Assembly: GCA_964472545.1 (NCBI GenBank) | Contig: CAYYNP010000028.1 | Coordinates: 1 to 55,664, forward strand | Direction of reading: 5' to 3' | DNA: 55,664 bases | From: CAYYNP01 sp964472545 | Lineage (GTDB): Bacteria > Planctomycetota > Planctomycetia > Pirellulales > Thermoguttaceae | In this document: positions 7,957-16,855 of the stretch, piece by piece | Layout of the letters: the number at the start of each line of letters is the position of its first letter | Numbering within the stretch: position 1 is the stretch's first letter | Translations under genes and position numbers: made by a program | Notes under the pieces: model-generated | What the model was told of the DNA's origin: nothing | The model's input: the letters and a program-made list of their open reading frames with translations, nothing else | Databases searched by the model: none

Positions 7957-9076
7957 TTGGTCGACGCGGCCGAGCCGGATTGGCCGACGCTGGACGAGAG
8001 CGAACTCGACCGGCGTCTGCAAGGGGCTCGCGACGCTTTCTGCCCGTTCGACCCCGACGAACACGTGCCCTGGTTCGTGCGGAACAAGTATCTGCTCGAA
8101 GGCAGCCAGGCCACGCTGCTGGTGGCCGCGATCGCCGCCACCGAGGATCCCGCCGCCGAGGGGCCGTCCGAGTCGATCGTGCGGGCCGTCTCGGTGGGCG
8201 ACTGCTGCCTGCTCGTATTCACCGCCGCCGGCGAAGTCCTTACGTTCCCGGTCGCCGGTAGCGACGACTTCGGCGTCAGCCCGCGTCTGCTCTGCAATCA
8301 TCCCCGGCAGTCGACCGGCTACGAGTTCTGCGAAGTGTCCTTCGGCGCCGGCGATTTCCTGGTGGCCTGCTCCGACGCACTGGGCAAGTGGATCTTCGAG
8401 TGCCTCGAATCGGAACGTCCGCAGTTGGTCTTCGACGCGTTGCTGCAACTCCTGGCGCCGGCCGACGGCGACGTCAACGCGTCCGAAACGCCGGCCGATG
8501 AGGAGCCGGGCGATCCGCCCGAAGAAGACGCCAAGACCGAAACGCTGCAGCGCAAAGGGTGGTTGCGGTTCTTGCCGGGATTCGGCGGCGGAGATCGCGC
8601 ATGATGAGCCGGCGCCGACGGAACCCGAGTGCGATGAAGCCGGCGCGCTGGAGGATGATGCCGACTCGACGGTTGCAGCGTCGACGCAAGATGAGGAAGT
8701 CCCGCTTTCGATCGATGAGACATCCGACGCAGACGACGAGCCGGTCTTCGACCGCGTGATCGGCGCGCTGCGGGCGCCGGGCAATTCGCCGCGGATGCGC
8801 AACGACGACTCGACGCTCGTGCTCTGCGTGCCGGTGGGCGCAGACGCAAAGCAAGAACACGTGATGCGTCTTCTTCAAAGTCACCTGGCGCGCTGCGGCA
8901 ATGTCCGCCCGGCCGTACGCGCGATTGAGGTCCAAAGCCACCAAGAAGCAACCAACCCCACAGACCCTAGCCGGGGGCGGAAGCCCCCGGAGGGTCTGCA
9001 CGCTCAAGAAGCACCGATCCAAGAACCTCCCGTCGAAGACGACGCAGATCGTCCGGGGGCTTCCGCCCCCGGCTAA
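7957..9076 (+). pseudogene. PP2C-type phosphatase remnant, N-truncated and frameshifted
   Basis: The frame 7957-8604 has PP2C features: LLEGSQATLLVAAIA, AVSVGDCCLLVF and GDFLVACSDALGKW. The N-terminal part with the first metal-binding Asp residues is absent. After FLPGFGGG a TGA at 8602 ends the frame. The +1 frame continues from about 8590 through an acidic linker to LRAPGNSPRMRNDDSTLVLC, the usual C-terminal PP2C motif. A frameshift near 8590-8604 is therefore likely. The last 40 codons are encoded by an inserted palindromic repeat (8961-9073). With the broken vWA gene this indicates a decaying operon. Confidence 0.7.
8961..9073. repeat. Inverted pair of GCCGGGGGCGGAAGCCCCCGG elements
   Basis: The first copy (8970-8990) is a hairpin nested inside CAGACCCT/AGGGTCTG (8961-8968 and 8991-8998). 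A second, inverted copy lies at 9053-9073, ending at the stop region of the PP2C remnant. REP-like. Confidence 0.8.
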
Positions 9077-9493
9077 GTGAAGAGCCCTCGGCGAGGCAGA
9101 GAATTGTTCCCCGTGGCACACAACTTGCTTGTCACAAATCGCTGCCACGATTTCCTATCTTCGGCAAGAAATCGCGTGCCTTTGGCCATTTGGCGAGGTA
9201 AAATAGAGTGCCGGGGCAAACGCGAGCGGATTCCCGCCCGCAACGGGCAAGCGGCGGTTACGCGGCCCCATTCGGCCGCAAGCCGGGGCGGGTGATTTGC
9301 CGATACTGGTATCTGTCACATCACAACAAAGACGAACTGAATTGGATTCGAGCCTCTCGCAAGTTATTCCGACGGAGGTGCCAACCATTATGCGTTAGCC
9401 CGGGTCGCCAATGGCTTATGCAATAGCACGCCAGACCCTCGCTCGTCTCGCAGCGACGCATCCGGTCGCAGTCAGCGAGAGGTTTGATTCCAT
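9077..9493 (+). other. Gene-free stretch upstream of a terminator; possible small RNA
   Basis: No convincing ORF on either strand. A TAAAAT box at 9199-9204 could be a -10 element but lacks a good -35. The stretch contains several short GC hairpins and leads directly into the strong terminator at 9494-9536. The terminator could serve the broken operon ending at 9076 or a separate RNA of about 320 nt. I do not recognise an RNA family. Confidence 0.3.
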
Positions 9494-9536
9494 GCCGCCG
9501 CCTGCCCCTTCGGGCAAGGCGGCGGCGTTTTTTCTT
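9494..9536 (+). terminator. Strong rho-independent terminator
   Basis: A GC stem (GCCGCCGCCTGCCC against GGGCAAGGCGGCGGC, one bulge) with a CTTC loop, followed by TTTTTT at 9528-9533. It points along the plus strand and also sits just beyond the 3' end of the minus-strand giant at 9613. Confidence 0.85.
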
Positions 9537-9537
9537 G

Positions 9538-9604
9538 GTAGTCGTCTCGCGGAGCGAGACGTCAATGTGCCGTGCGGGTGCGTCTCGCGGAGCGAGACGA
9601 CTAC
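9538..9604. repeat. Paired GTCGTCTCGCGGAGCGAGACG palindromes
   Basis: Two copies of CGTCTCGCGGAGCGAGACG, each a hairpin by itself, in inverted order (GTAGTC on the left, GACTAC on the right). The arrangement is REPIN-like. A diverged relative is at 55415-55443. Confidence 0.85.
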
Positions 9605-9612
9605 TATGAGGC

Positions 9613-12600
9613 CTATTCGGCAAACGCCTGGACGCCGCAGAGAATCGGCTGGCTAATCTTGCTCTCTGCGGTCGGGGTCATCTCGACCGTCAGCGTATCG
9701 CGAACCTCGACGCTGCGAAACTCCTTGACGAGTGCTTTGCGACTGCCGCCAGCCTGGTCGACGACGTCGAAGCCGCTAAGCACCGTCTCGTCCTGAAGCC
9801 GCACGTCGAACACGCGCCGGCCGGGCTCGATCTGCTCGGGCTCGGCGAAATGCAAACGAACCGTGTACCTGGCCACACCGTCGGCCTTGCCGCGGAGCGT
9901 GAAGGCGAGCCGCTTGGTGTCGTGGTAGCCGCAACAATAGACCCAAGGCACGTCGGTGCCGCCGACCCGCAGCCGATCGACGCCCTCGTCGTAGAACATC
10001 GATCCTACGTGCCGATACGCCGGATACCACCCCGGCACCATGCCGTTGGCGAAGATCCTCCCCGGCATGCCGTGATAGGCCAGCCAGAGATTGCGCCGCG
10101 CATCTTCGTGAAAGCCGGGCGCGCCGAGATTGACCGAGAGATGCTTCACGGGCAGGTTTCGTGCATCATCCGGATACATCCCACCCGCGGCGCCCCCGCC
10201 GAAGACGCGCGGCTCGTTGCGTGGATAGAAGACGGCCGACGTGTGAATCGCCGTGCCGCAGTTGCACCCGGCCCGCCCTTCCAACGCCGCCAGCACGCCG
10301 TTGGCCGGCGTCAGCCCCAGCCCGCAACCGAGCCACATGTCGCCCAGCGGCGTGTAGCCGCAACGCTGCTCGACGTTCCAAACACCGATACCGCGGTTGG
10401 CGTTGCCGAAGACGGCCGACCCGGAGGCCAACAGATGCCCGCACCCGATGTAGCCGCGGTGCATGTCGAGCTTCTGCGGTCGGCCGGAGAGCGGATTGGC
10501 GATCGTCTTCTGCCGGCCGGTCTTCAGGTGCCAGGCGGAAGGCTCGGCATAGATCCACTCGCCGACGACGATCGGACGCTTGCGATAGCCCGCGCGGCGT
10601 CCCCAGGCGAGTTTGCCGCTTCGGGCGTCGAAGACATAGAGTGCCCGCCGGGCGTACTGCCCGTCGACGAACTCCCGCCAGGGATGCCCAAAACTGCCGC
10701 TGCCGTGGACGACCAGATGGCCGTCTTTGACCATGCAACCGATCGTGGCCGAGAGACGCTCCGGGCCGTCGGCCAGCGCCCGATCGTCGACGGTCATGTC
10801 GGTGACGTTCAGCGGACGCTGCCACAGCGGCGTACCGGTTTGAGCGTCCAGGGCGACCAGCTTGCCCAAGCGCGGCGCGAGCGGATTCCCTTTGCGGTCG
10901 ACCATCGCCCGATTCTCGACCGCGCGGTCGACGATCGTCTCGGCCAATGCTTGCCGCTTTTCGGCGTCTGTGAGTTTGCCGTCGATCAAGAAGACACGGC
11001 CGTCGGCAAGGCAGATCCCCACGTGGTCGATGCCTTGGCCCTCATACGACCATCGCAGCCGTCCGGTCTTGCGGTCCAGGGCAAACAGCCCGTCGCTGGT
11101 CTGCCGCATCGGCCGCCGGCGTTGTCGATCGACTTCCGCCCGGCTGCCGTAGATTGTGGATCGGTCGACCGCCAGGTAGCTCCAGAAGTTATACGTCTCT
11201 TCGCTGCTCTCGTCGTTCTCGCGTTCGGGCGGCAAGATCGTCCGCCGCGTCCGTCCGGTCTTGATATCCAGTTCGAGGCATCGCCGGTTGTCGACCAACA
11301 CGAAGAGCGAATCGCCGTCGGCCGCCACGTTCGAGGTGTCGATGCCCATGCCCGACGCGGTGACGCCCAGGATGTTGCGGCGCCAGAGTTCGACGCCGTT
11401 GTAGACGTCGTAGGCCATCACCCGGTCGTAGCCGAGCGTGAGCACGACGCCGTCGACGACCAGCGGGATCGGCGGCGAGGCGTGACGTTCGATCCGGTCC
11501 TGCGGCCCCGGCTCGCCGTACCAGAGGACTCCCAGCGGGGCCTTGACCAGCGGGTCTTCGCTGCAATAGGTGTTCGCCGGCGTGGCGTAGTTGTGCGTCC
11601 AATTCATGCTGCCAGGGATTCTGCCGCGCGTTAGTTTTGTGAATTGCCCGACTTCTGTGATCGTGATGCCGTCCTTCGCGAGGGCATCGGCGTCGACTTC
11701 CGCCCCCGTCAGCAGCACGCCGCCGAGCGGGCGTATGACGCGGAGGAGTTCGGAAGGAGAGAGCGGGGAGTTGGGAGTCGGGGGTGGGGAGTCGGGAGTC
11801 GGGGGTGGGGAATTGCGGGGCGGTCGTTGTGGAATGGCGGAAGCGGTTGATCGCAGGGCGTGCTGGTCGACGACGAGGTTGAACACGTAGGGTGGGAAGG
11901 GAAGTCGGCTCGGCGTGGCGGCTTCGACGGTTACCGGGCTGCCGTAGAGGCCGGCTTGGGCCAGCGACCGGCGCATCGGTTGCACGCGGCCGGCGTCGGC
12001 GGCCAGCACGGTGATCTTCAGTTGCGTTCGACCGGCCAACGCGGCGGCCAATCCGGCGTCATCGGCTCCGACAACGAGGGCATAACCGCGACGCCAGCGG
12101 GAAGCGCCGAGCACTTGAGCGGCCAAGGCGTCCGTTTCCGTATTGACGAGTCTCTTCGGATCGCCGGATGAAATAACCGACTTCGGTTGTCCGGGCGTCG
12201 CGTCGGCAGCGTAGCACCGCACGTTGCCGTCGATCGTGCTCACAAAGAGACGTCCGTTGGCCACCGTCAATCCCCGCACGCGAGATTGCGTTTCGTCACT
12301 CCACAACGCCTTGCCCGTCGTGCCGTCGACGGCATGCACGCGATCCTCGCCTCCGGCGAAGAGCACGTCGCCGGCCAGGATCATCGTCTCGTGGGCCACC
12401 AGCGGCAGGAACCACTTGCTGCGGCGCCGGAGTTTCACCGTCACTTCCGGCCCCAGCGTGTCCCACTTCTGCCAGTGCGGCCCGCTCCATTTGAACGTCG
12501 TGTTCTTCAGGTGCACGGCGCGCGGGTCGTCCCGGCCGCCTTCGGCAACGATCTTCGCGTGTTTCTCCTCGGTGAGGATCTTGCCGGCAACCTGGCACTC

Positions 12601-13713
12601 GGCAAACGCCTTGTAGAATTCGCGATACTCACCGGCGGCCACGTCGGCCAGTTGATCGGCCGGATAGGCCGCCAGGTGCGTCAGCGCCGCCAAGTACGCC
12701 GTGTCGCCGCGCACGATCACCTCGTAGACGTGCGGCAGATCAAATTGCAGCGCCGCCGAGTACTCCCGCTTGCCGGGATTGCTCATCGTTCGGCCGGGCT
12801 CGTAGAAACCGAGGCAGCCGTTGCCGACCACGAACCGATTACCGATCAACTTCGCATTCGAGCCGGCCAGCACGCCCTTGAAGTGATGCGATTTGTCGAT
12901 TGTCGGCAAGGGAAACGACGTCTTCTTCTGCCGGCCGGTGGCCTTGTCGTAGCGGAGGTTCGCAGCCCGCGCGGTGAAGAACAGGTCGTCGTCGTTGGCC
13001 AACAGGTATCCCTGTGGAGCCGGTCCGGCGGAGTGCCCGTGGTCCATCGCGCGCGAGTAGATCTCCGTGCCCGTTTCGGCGTCCAGGGCAAACAGGCGGA
13101 TGCCCTCCGACGGAAACAGCCCGGCGGTGAAGTAGAGCACGCCGCCATCGATCATCACGCCGCCGCGAACCGGCCACAGCGACGAGAAGCGGCCGTAGCC
13201 GAGCATCTGTTCCGGGGTGGCTGCGGCACGGAATTGCCAGAGGAGTTTGCCGTCGGCCGCGCGCAGACAGTAGACGTTGCCGTCGTCGGCGCCGAAGTAG
13301 ACCTTCTCTTGCCGGACGACCGGCGCGTGCCGCGGGGCGGCGTCGGTGAAGAAGCGCCATTTCACGCGGCCTTGTCTCGCGTCGATCGCATAGGCACAGT
13401 TCTCGCCGGACGAGCAGAAATAGGCCGTATCGCCGACGGCCACCACGCGAAAGGCGTCGTCGTAGGAGACATTTGGCTTGTTCTTGACGAAGCCGTACCA
13501 GGGCGTCGGCAGCGACCAGCCTTTGGCCGGTGCGGCCGGAGACTCGAACACCCAATGCAGTTCGAGTGGCGGCCGGAGGACTTCGGCGGTGACGCCGCTG
13601 CGGCGATTGTCGTGGTGGAAGGTCGGCCAGTCGTCGGCCGAGGCGGCGGAAGCGCCCGTGGAAGCGGCAGCGCAGATCAACGCGGCCAGCAGACGATACG
13701 ATTGGCTTGCCAC
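9613..13713 (-). CDS. Giant secreted PQQ-propeller protein with methyltransferase-like and malectin-like domains
   Basis: 1366 residues from GTG at 13713, chosen because GGAG lies 8 nt upstream and a clean signal peptide follows (RLLAALICAAASTGASA). An ATG at 13749 would spoil it. Residues about 25-500 form PQQ-like propeller blades (DWPTFHHDNRRSG, DARQGRVKWRF, DAETGTEIYSRA). About 520-690 resembles a Rossmann methyltransferase (YALVVGADDAG, then VIRPLGGVLLTG), split by a Pro-rich insert encoded by a heptamer array. More blades follow (about 720-1240). A malectin/CBM-like end carries VARYTVRLHFAEPE. Probably a periplasmic protein; any catalysis is unproven. Divergent from the oxidoreductase at 13825. 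Confidence 0.82.
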   Translation of the reverse strand: MASQSYRLLAALICAAASTGASAASADDWPTFHHDNRRSGVTAEVLRPPLELHWVFESPAAPAKGWSLPTPWYGFVKNKPNVSYDDAFRVVAVGDTAYFCSSGENCAYAIDARQGRVKWRFFTDAAPRHAPVVRQEKVYFGADDGNVYCLRAADGKLLWQFRAAATPEQMLGYGRFSSLWPVRGGVMIDGGVLYFTAGLFPSEGIRLFALDAETGTEIYSRAMDHGHSAGPAPQGYLLANDDDLFFTARAANLRYDKATGRQKKTSFPLPTIDKSHHFKGVLAGSNAKLIGNRFVVGNGCLGFYEPGRTMSNPGKREYSAALQFDLPHVYEVIVRGDTAYLAALTHLAAYPADQLADVAAGEYREFYKAFAECQVAGKILTEEKHAKIVAEGGRDDPRAVHLKNTTFKWSGPHWQKWDTLGPEVTVKLRRRSKWFLPLVAHETMILAGDVLFAGGEDRVHAVDGTTGKALWSDETQSRVRGLTVANGRLFVSTIDGNVRCYAADATPGQPKSVISSGDPKRLVNTETDALAAQVLGASRWRRGYALVVGADDAGLAAALAGRTQLKITVLAADAGRVQPMRRSLAQAGLYGSPVTVEAATPSRLPFPPYVFNLVVDQHALRSTASAIPQRPPRNSPPPTPDSPPPTPNSPLSPSELLRVIRPLGGVLLTGAEVDADALAKDGITITEVGQFTKLTRGRIPGSMNWTHNYATPANTYCSEDPLVKAPLGVLWYGEPGPQDRIERHASPPIPLVVDGVVLTLGYDRVMAYDVYNGVELWRRNILGVTASGMGIDTSNVAADGDSLFVLVDNRRCLELDIKTGRTRRTILPPERENDESSEETYNFWSYLAVDRSTIYGSRAEVDRQRRRPMRQTSDGLFALDRKTGRLRWSYEGQGIDHVGICLADGRVFLIDGKLTDAEKRQALAETIVDRAVENRAMVDRKGNPLAPRLGKLVALDAQTGTPLWQRPLNVTDMTVDDRALADGPERLSATIGCMVKDGHLVVHGSGSFGHPWREFVDGQYARRALYVFDARSGKLAWGRRAGYRKRPIVVGEWIYAEPSAWHLKTGRQKTIANPLSGRPQKLDMHRGYIGCGHLLASGSAVFGNANRGIGVWNVEQRCGYTPLGDMWLGCGLGLTPANGVLAALEGRAGCNCGTAIHTSAVFYPRNEPRVFGGGAAGGMYPDDARNLPVKHLSVNLGAPGFHEDARRNLWLAYHGMPGRIFANGMVPGWYPAYRHVGSMFYDEGVDRLRVGGTDVPWVYCCGYHDTKRLAFTLRGKADGVARYTVRLHFAEPEQIEPGRRVFDVRLQDETVLSGFDVVDQAGGSRKALVKEFRSVEVRDTLTVEMTPTAESKISQPILCGVQAFAE
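11766..11814 (+). repeat. Heptamer array inside a coding sequence
   Basis: Seven units in exact phase: GGGAGTT, GGGAGTC, GGGGGTG, GGGAGTC, GGGAGTC, GGGGGTG, GGGAATT. On the coding strand it gives the Pro/Ser-rich run NSPPPTPDSPPPTPNSPLSP within the methyltransferase-like domain of the 9613-13713 gene. Its unit is the reverse complement family of the CCCAACT array at 40985. Confidence 0.9.
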
Positions 13714-13747
13714 GGCCGTGTCTCCTCGATAGATTGACGATTGCCCC

Positions 13748-13777
13748 ACCGGGTCTATCGTAACCGGGTCTATCGTA
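13748..13777 (+). repeat. Perfect 15-bp tandem duplication in a divergent promoter region
   Basis: ACCGGGTCTATCGTA occurs twice back to back, in the 111 bp between the start codons of the divergent PQQ giant and the oxidoreductase. It could be a pair of operator sites or a recent slippage duplication. Confidence 0.85.
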
Positions 13778-13824
13778 CCGAATCGTGGCGCGTGTCGCCA
13801 TGCAACGAGAGAGCGGAGAATCCC

Positions 13825-15033
13825 ATGGACAAGTCGACTTCACGCCGTTCGTTTCTGAGAACCGCTTCGCTGGGGGCTGCGTCCTTCGGGGTCGCATCCG
13901 CCGCGCGAGGCGAGAAGCCGCCGACCATCCAAGGCTTCGAGCAAGAGAAGACCGATCCGAAGACGGCCGCCGGCTGGAAGCCGGTTTCCCAGCGGAAGAT
14001 CCGCGTGGGGATCGTCGGCTACGGGGTCTGCCGCTTCGGTGCCGCGTTCGGTTTCCAAAACCACCCGAACGTCGAAGTGGCGGCGGTAAGCGATCTTTTC
14101 GCCGATCGGCGTGCGGCGTTGGCGGCGGCGTGCCGCTGTGAGAAGACGTATCCGTCGCTCGAGGAACTGATCAAGGACGACACGATCGAGGCCGTCTTCG
14201 TGGCCACCGACGCCCCGAGCCACGCCCGACACTGTCTCGACGTGCTCAAGCACGGCAAGCACGTGGCCACCGCCGTGCCGGCTTCGTTCGGGTCGCTCGA
14301 AGAAGCCAACAAGCTCTTCGAGGCCGTCAAGACCACCGGCCTGACGTACATGATGTTCGAGACGTCCTGCTTCCACGCCGACCTGTTCGCCATGCGGCAG
14401 ATCTACCGGGCCGGCGGCTTCGGCAAGCTCGTCTACTCCGAGGGCGAATACTACCACTACACGAAGGACCCGATCGGCTCATACAAGAACTGGCGCGTGG
14501 GCGGGCCGCCGCAGTGGTATCCGACGCACTCGAACGCCTATTACGTGGGTGTGACCGACGGCAGTTTCACCGAGGTCTGCTGCATGGGCATGCCCAGCCT
14601 CACACCCTGGCTGCAGGCGGAGAATAACCACTACAAAAACCCCTTCGGCACCGAGATCGCCACCTTCCGCACCAGCGAGGGCGGCATGTCGCGGATGGCC
14701 GTCAGTTGGGACACGCCCGGCCACGGTGGCGAGAAGGGCCGGGTGCGCGGGCAGAAGGGTTCCTTCGACGGGCAGTATTCCGGCCAGGCGACCAACCTGC
14801 CGGCGACGGCCCGGCCGCCGCTTCCGCCCGGCGTCGGTGCCGGCGGCCACGGCGGCTCGCACGGCCACCTGATGAACGAGTTCGTCACCGCCTTGCTCGA
14901 AAACCGCCGGCCGACGGTCGGCATCGCCGAGGCGTTGAACATGACCGTCTCCGGCATCGTCGCCCATCAGTCGGCGCTGAAGGATGGGGAGTTGATGAAG
15001 ATCCCGCAGTATGCGACGCCGACGGCGACTTGA
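13825..15033 (+). CDS. Gfo/Idh/MocA family oxidoreductase, Tat-exported
   Basis: 402 residues from the ATG at 13825, which has GCGGAG 6 nt upstream. A twin-arginine signal is visible (STSRRSFLRTASLGAASFG). The NAD(P)-binding Rossmann motif is VGIVGYGVCRFGAAFG, followed by VFVATDAPSHARHCLDVLKH and the family's lysine-containing region (GKHVATAVP; the usual EKP is replaced by AVP). The C-terminal part has the alpha/beta fold that carries the substrate site. These proteins oxidise or reduce sugars and inositols; planctomycetes export many paralogues. The substrate cannot be read from sequence. The replaced EKP lysine motif makes catalysis uncertain. Confidence 0.85.
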   Translation: MDKSTSRRSFLRTASLGAASFGVASAARGEKPPTIQGFEQEKTDPKTAAGWKPVSQRKIRVGIVGYGVCRFGAAFGFQNHPNVEVAAVSDLFADRRAALAAACRCEKTYPSLEELIKDDTIEAVFVATDAPSHARHCLDVLKHGKHVATAVPASFGSLEEANKLFEAVKTTGLTYMMFETSCFHADLFAMRQIYRAGGFGKLVYSEGEYYHYTKDPIGSYKNWRVGGPPQWYPTHSNAYYVGVTDGSFTEVCCMGMPSLTPWLQAENNHYKNPFGTEIATFRTSEGGMSRMAVSWDTPGHGGEKGRVRGQKGSFDGQYSGQATNLPATARPPLPPGVGAGGHGGSHGHLMNEFVTALLENRRPTVGIAEALNMTVSGIVAHQSALKDGELMKIPQYATPTAT

Positions 15034-15041
15034 CCGTGGGA

Positions 15042-16220
15042 TCAGTGACGGATCTCGATGTCCGGCAGGGCCTGCTGAAGTTGCTGCACGCCTTCGTCGG
15101 TGACTTGCGTGTCCCGTAGGCCGATATGCTCCAGCCGCGACAGCGTCTTCAGATGTTCAAGCCCGGCGTCGGTGACGCGCGTGCCCGAGAGGTTGAGACT
15201 CTCCAGCCGGCCGAGCACCGTGAGGTGCTCCAATCCGGCGTCGGTGATCGGTGTCTCAGCAAGGTCGAGCGACTCCAGCCGGACCAGCGCGTCGAGATGC
15301 TGCAATCCAGCGTCGGTGATTGGTGCTCCGGCGAGGATGAGCCACTTGAGATGTGAGAACGGCTTGAGGTCTACCAGATCGTCGTCGGTCGGTTTCGTGC
15401 CGCACCCGGAGAAGTCGATCCACCAAACGCGGCCGCCGGACTCCTCTACTTGCGGGCCGAATCGATCCAACTTGGCAACCGCAGCCCGCATTGCCCTGGT
15501 ACGCTGCGTGCGGATTCCCAGCCAACTGAAGCCGGCGCTGGCCACGAGTACCAACAGCAGCAGCGAGCGCAGGCTGAACTGCAAGCGGAACCGCGGAAGA
15601 CTCTCCCGCGACGGGTGATCCAAGCCGGATTCAATACGCCGGTATGCGGTTTCCGTCTCGGGATTGAGGACCGTGCCCTGCGCGTCGCGAAGCTCGACGA
15701 ATTGGCCGAGGATCTCACCGGCGGCGTCGACCTTGTCGAGAGGGACCCTGAGTTCCCTATTAGCCATCTTACACTGGACGAGGAGCTTGCCCGGGGGCTT
15801 CATCCACTTGCAGTATTTGATCAAATGCCACGGCGTTACCACCGCCCGGATCCCCATACCTTCCACAATCCCCTGCCTGCGAAGCTGGGTATCGGCTCGC
15901 AGGCCGAACAGCCACAGCGGCGGCAGGCAGAAGCCGGCGGTGATCATGAACAAGCCCATCGGCCAGATATCCGGGTCGGACAATATAGACCAGGCGCCTA
16001 GTCCCGAAGCTATGCCAAAGAAGAGAAGCGGTGCGAGCCAACTGATCGGCATTAGTCCGGCCAGAACCGCCAGGGCTATCTGCCACCATCGAAACGGATG
16101 CCGTAGCGAGAGCAGCAACGCGCCGGCGCTGCGGTGCGCCTGGAGCTTCACTCCACTGGTAGAGTAGAACACGAAGCACCAGAAGAGCGTTATCGTCAGC
16201 AGCGCGGCGACGACTTCCAT
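15042..16220 (-). CDS. Membrane protein with C-terminal leucine-rich repeats
   Basis: About 392 residues from the ATG at 16220 (MEVVAALLTITLFW). There are about four predicted membrane segments in residues 1-125, a cytoplasmic-type central region, another hydrophobic segment (SLRSLLLLVLVASAGFSW) and then four LRRs of about 24 residues sharing ITDAGLEHL. Such planctomycete proteins are thought to mediate binding, but the ligand is unknown. It ends 8 nt from the convergent oxidoreductase stop codon, with no space for a terminator between them. Confidence 0.75.
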   Translation of the reverse strand: MEVVAALLTITLFWCFVFYSTSGVKLQAHRSAGALLLSLRHPFRWWQIALAVLAGLMPISWLAPLLFFGIASGLGAWSILSDPDIWPMGLFMITAGFCLPPLWLFGLRADTQLRRQGIVEGMGIRAVVTPWHLIKYCKWMKPPGKLLVQCKMANRELRVPLDKVDAAGEILGQFVELRDAQGTVLNPETETAYRRIESGLDHPSRESLPRFRLQFSLRSLLLLVLVASAGFSWLGIRTQRTRAMRAAVAKLDRFGPQVEESGGRVWWIDFSGCGTKPTDDDLVDLKPFSHLKWLILAGAPITDAGLQHLDALVRLESLDLAETPITDAGLEHLTVLGRLESLNLSGTRVTDAGLEHLKTLSRLEHIGLRDTQVTDEGVQQLQQALPDIEIRH

Positions 16221-16375
16221 AACGGGCACTCGGGCGGCCGGCCGAGGCAGCGGAAGACGCTGCCCCGGAAATCCACGAAAGGAGCAATCATCACGCTCGA
16301 TTATGGGCACGATCCCACGGCGGCACAATCGGTCCGAGGTACATCAGTAACAGTGAGATTAACGGGCGGTAGCAT

Positions 16376-16409
<34 letters not shown>

Positions 16410-16431
16410 CACCTGCTCGTAAGTGCTAGGA

Positions 16432-16460
16432 TTGCAGTCGATCGTCTGCCGCGCGATAAT
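16432..16460 (+). promoter_or_regulatory. Sigma-70-like promoter for the HIT gene
   Basis: TTGCAG (16432-16437), a 17-nt spacer, then GATAAT (16455-16460). Transcription would start near 16467, giving a leader of about 44 nt. GAGGAG precedes the start codon at 16511. Confidence 0.6.
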
Positions 16461-16510
16461 ACCACCGTGGCCGAACGTCGTCCCCATTTGAACCGAGGAG
16501 CCATCGAATC

Positions 16511-16855
16511 ATGGCCGAGAAGACCATCTTCAAGAAGATCATCGATCGAGAAATCCCCGCGACGATCGTCTACGAGGACGATTTGTGCCTGGCGTTCGAG
16601 GACATCAATCCCCAGGCTCCCACGCACGTACTGCTGATCCCCAAAGAGGAGATCTGTTCGCTGGATGCTCTGGAACAAGGGCACGCAGCGCTGGCCGGTC
16701 ACCTGATGTTGGCGATGCGGAAGATCGCCGCGAAGATGGGCGTCACAGGCGGCTATCGCGTAGTGTCCAACTGCGGCCCGGACGCCGGCCAGGAGGTGAT
16801 GCACCTGCACTTCCATCTGCTCGCCGGACGCAGCCTCAGTTGGCCGCCGGGGTAG
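16511..16855 (+). CDS. HIT-family nucleotide hydrolase
   Basis: 114 residues, the normal length for bacterial HinT-like proteins. The start is supported by GAGGAG upstream. It begins EKTIFKKIIDREIPA and has LCLAFEDINPQAPTH, both typical of the branch, and ends with the histidine triad HLHFHLL (H98, H100, H102). The middle His is the expected nucleophile for cleaving nucleoside phosphoramidates or related AMP conjugates. It is transcribed alone from the promoter at 16432-16460. The physiological substrate is not known. Confidence 0.93.
   Translation: MAEKTIFKKIIDREIPATIVYEDDLCLAFEDINPQAPTHVLLIPKEEICSLDALEQGHAALAGHLMLAMRKIAAKMGVTGGYRVVSNCGPDAGQEVMHLHFHLLAGRSLSWPPG

Noticed and set aside
7957..8604. 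A complete small phosphatase gene
   Set aside because: PP2C N-terminal metal-binding motifs are missing and the C-terminal motif lies in another frame downstream, so it is a remnant.
9200..9490. Possible tmRNA (segment coding ANHYALA; GGATTCGA and GGTTTGATTCC nearby)
   Set aside because: The frame has no stop after ALA, the ends do not form a tRNA-like acceptor or T arm, and no CCA end is present. Chance resemblance is likelier.
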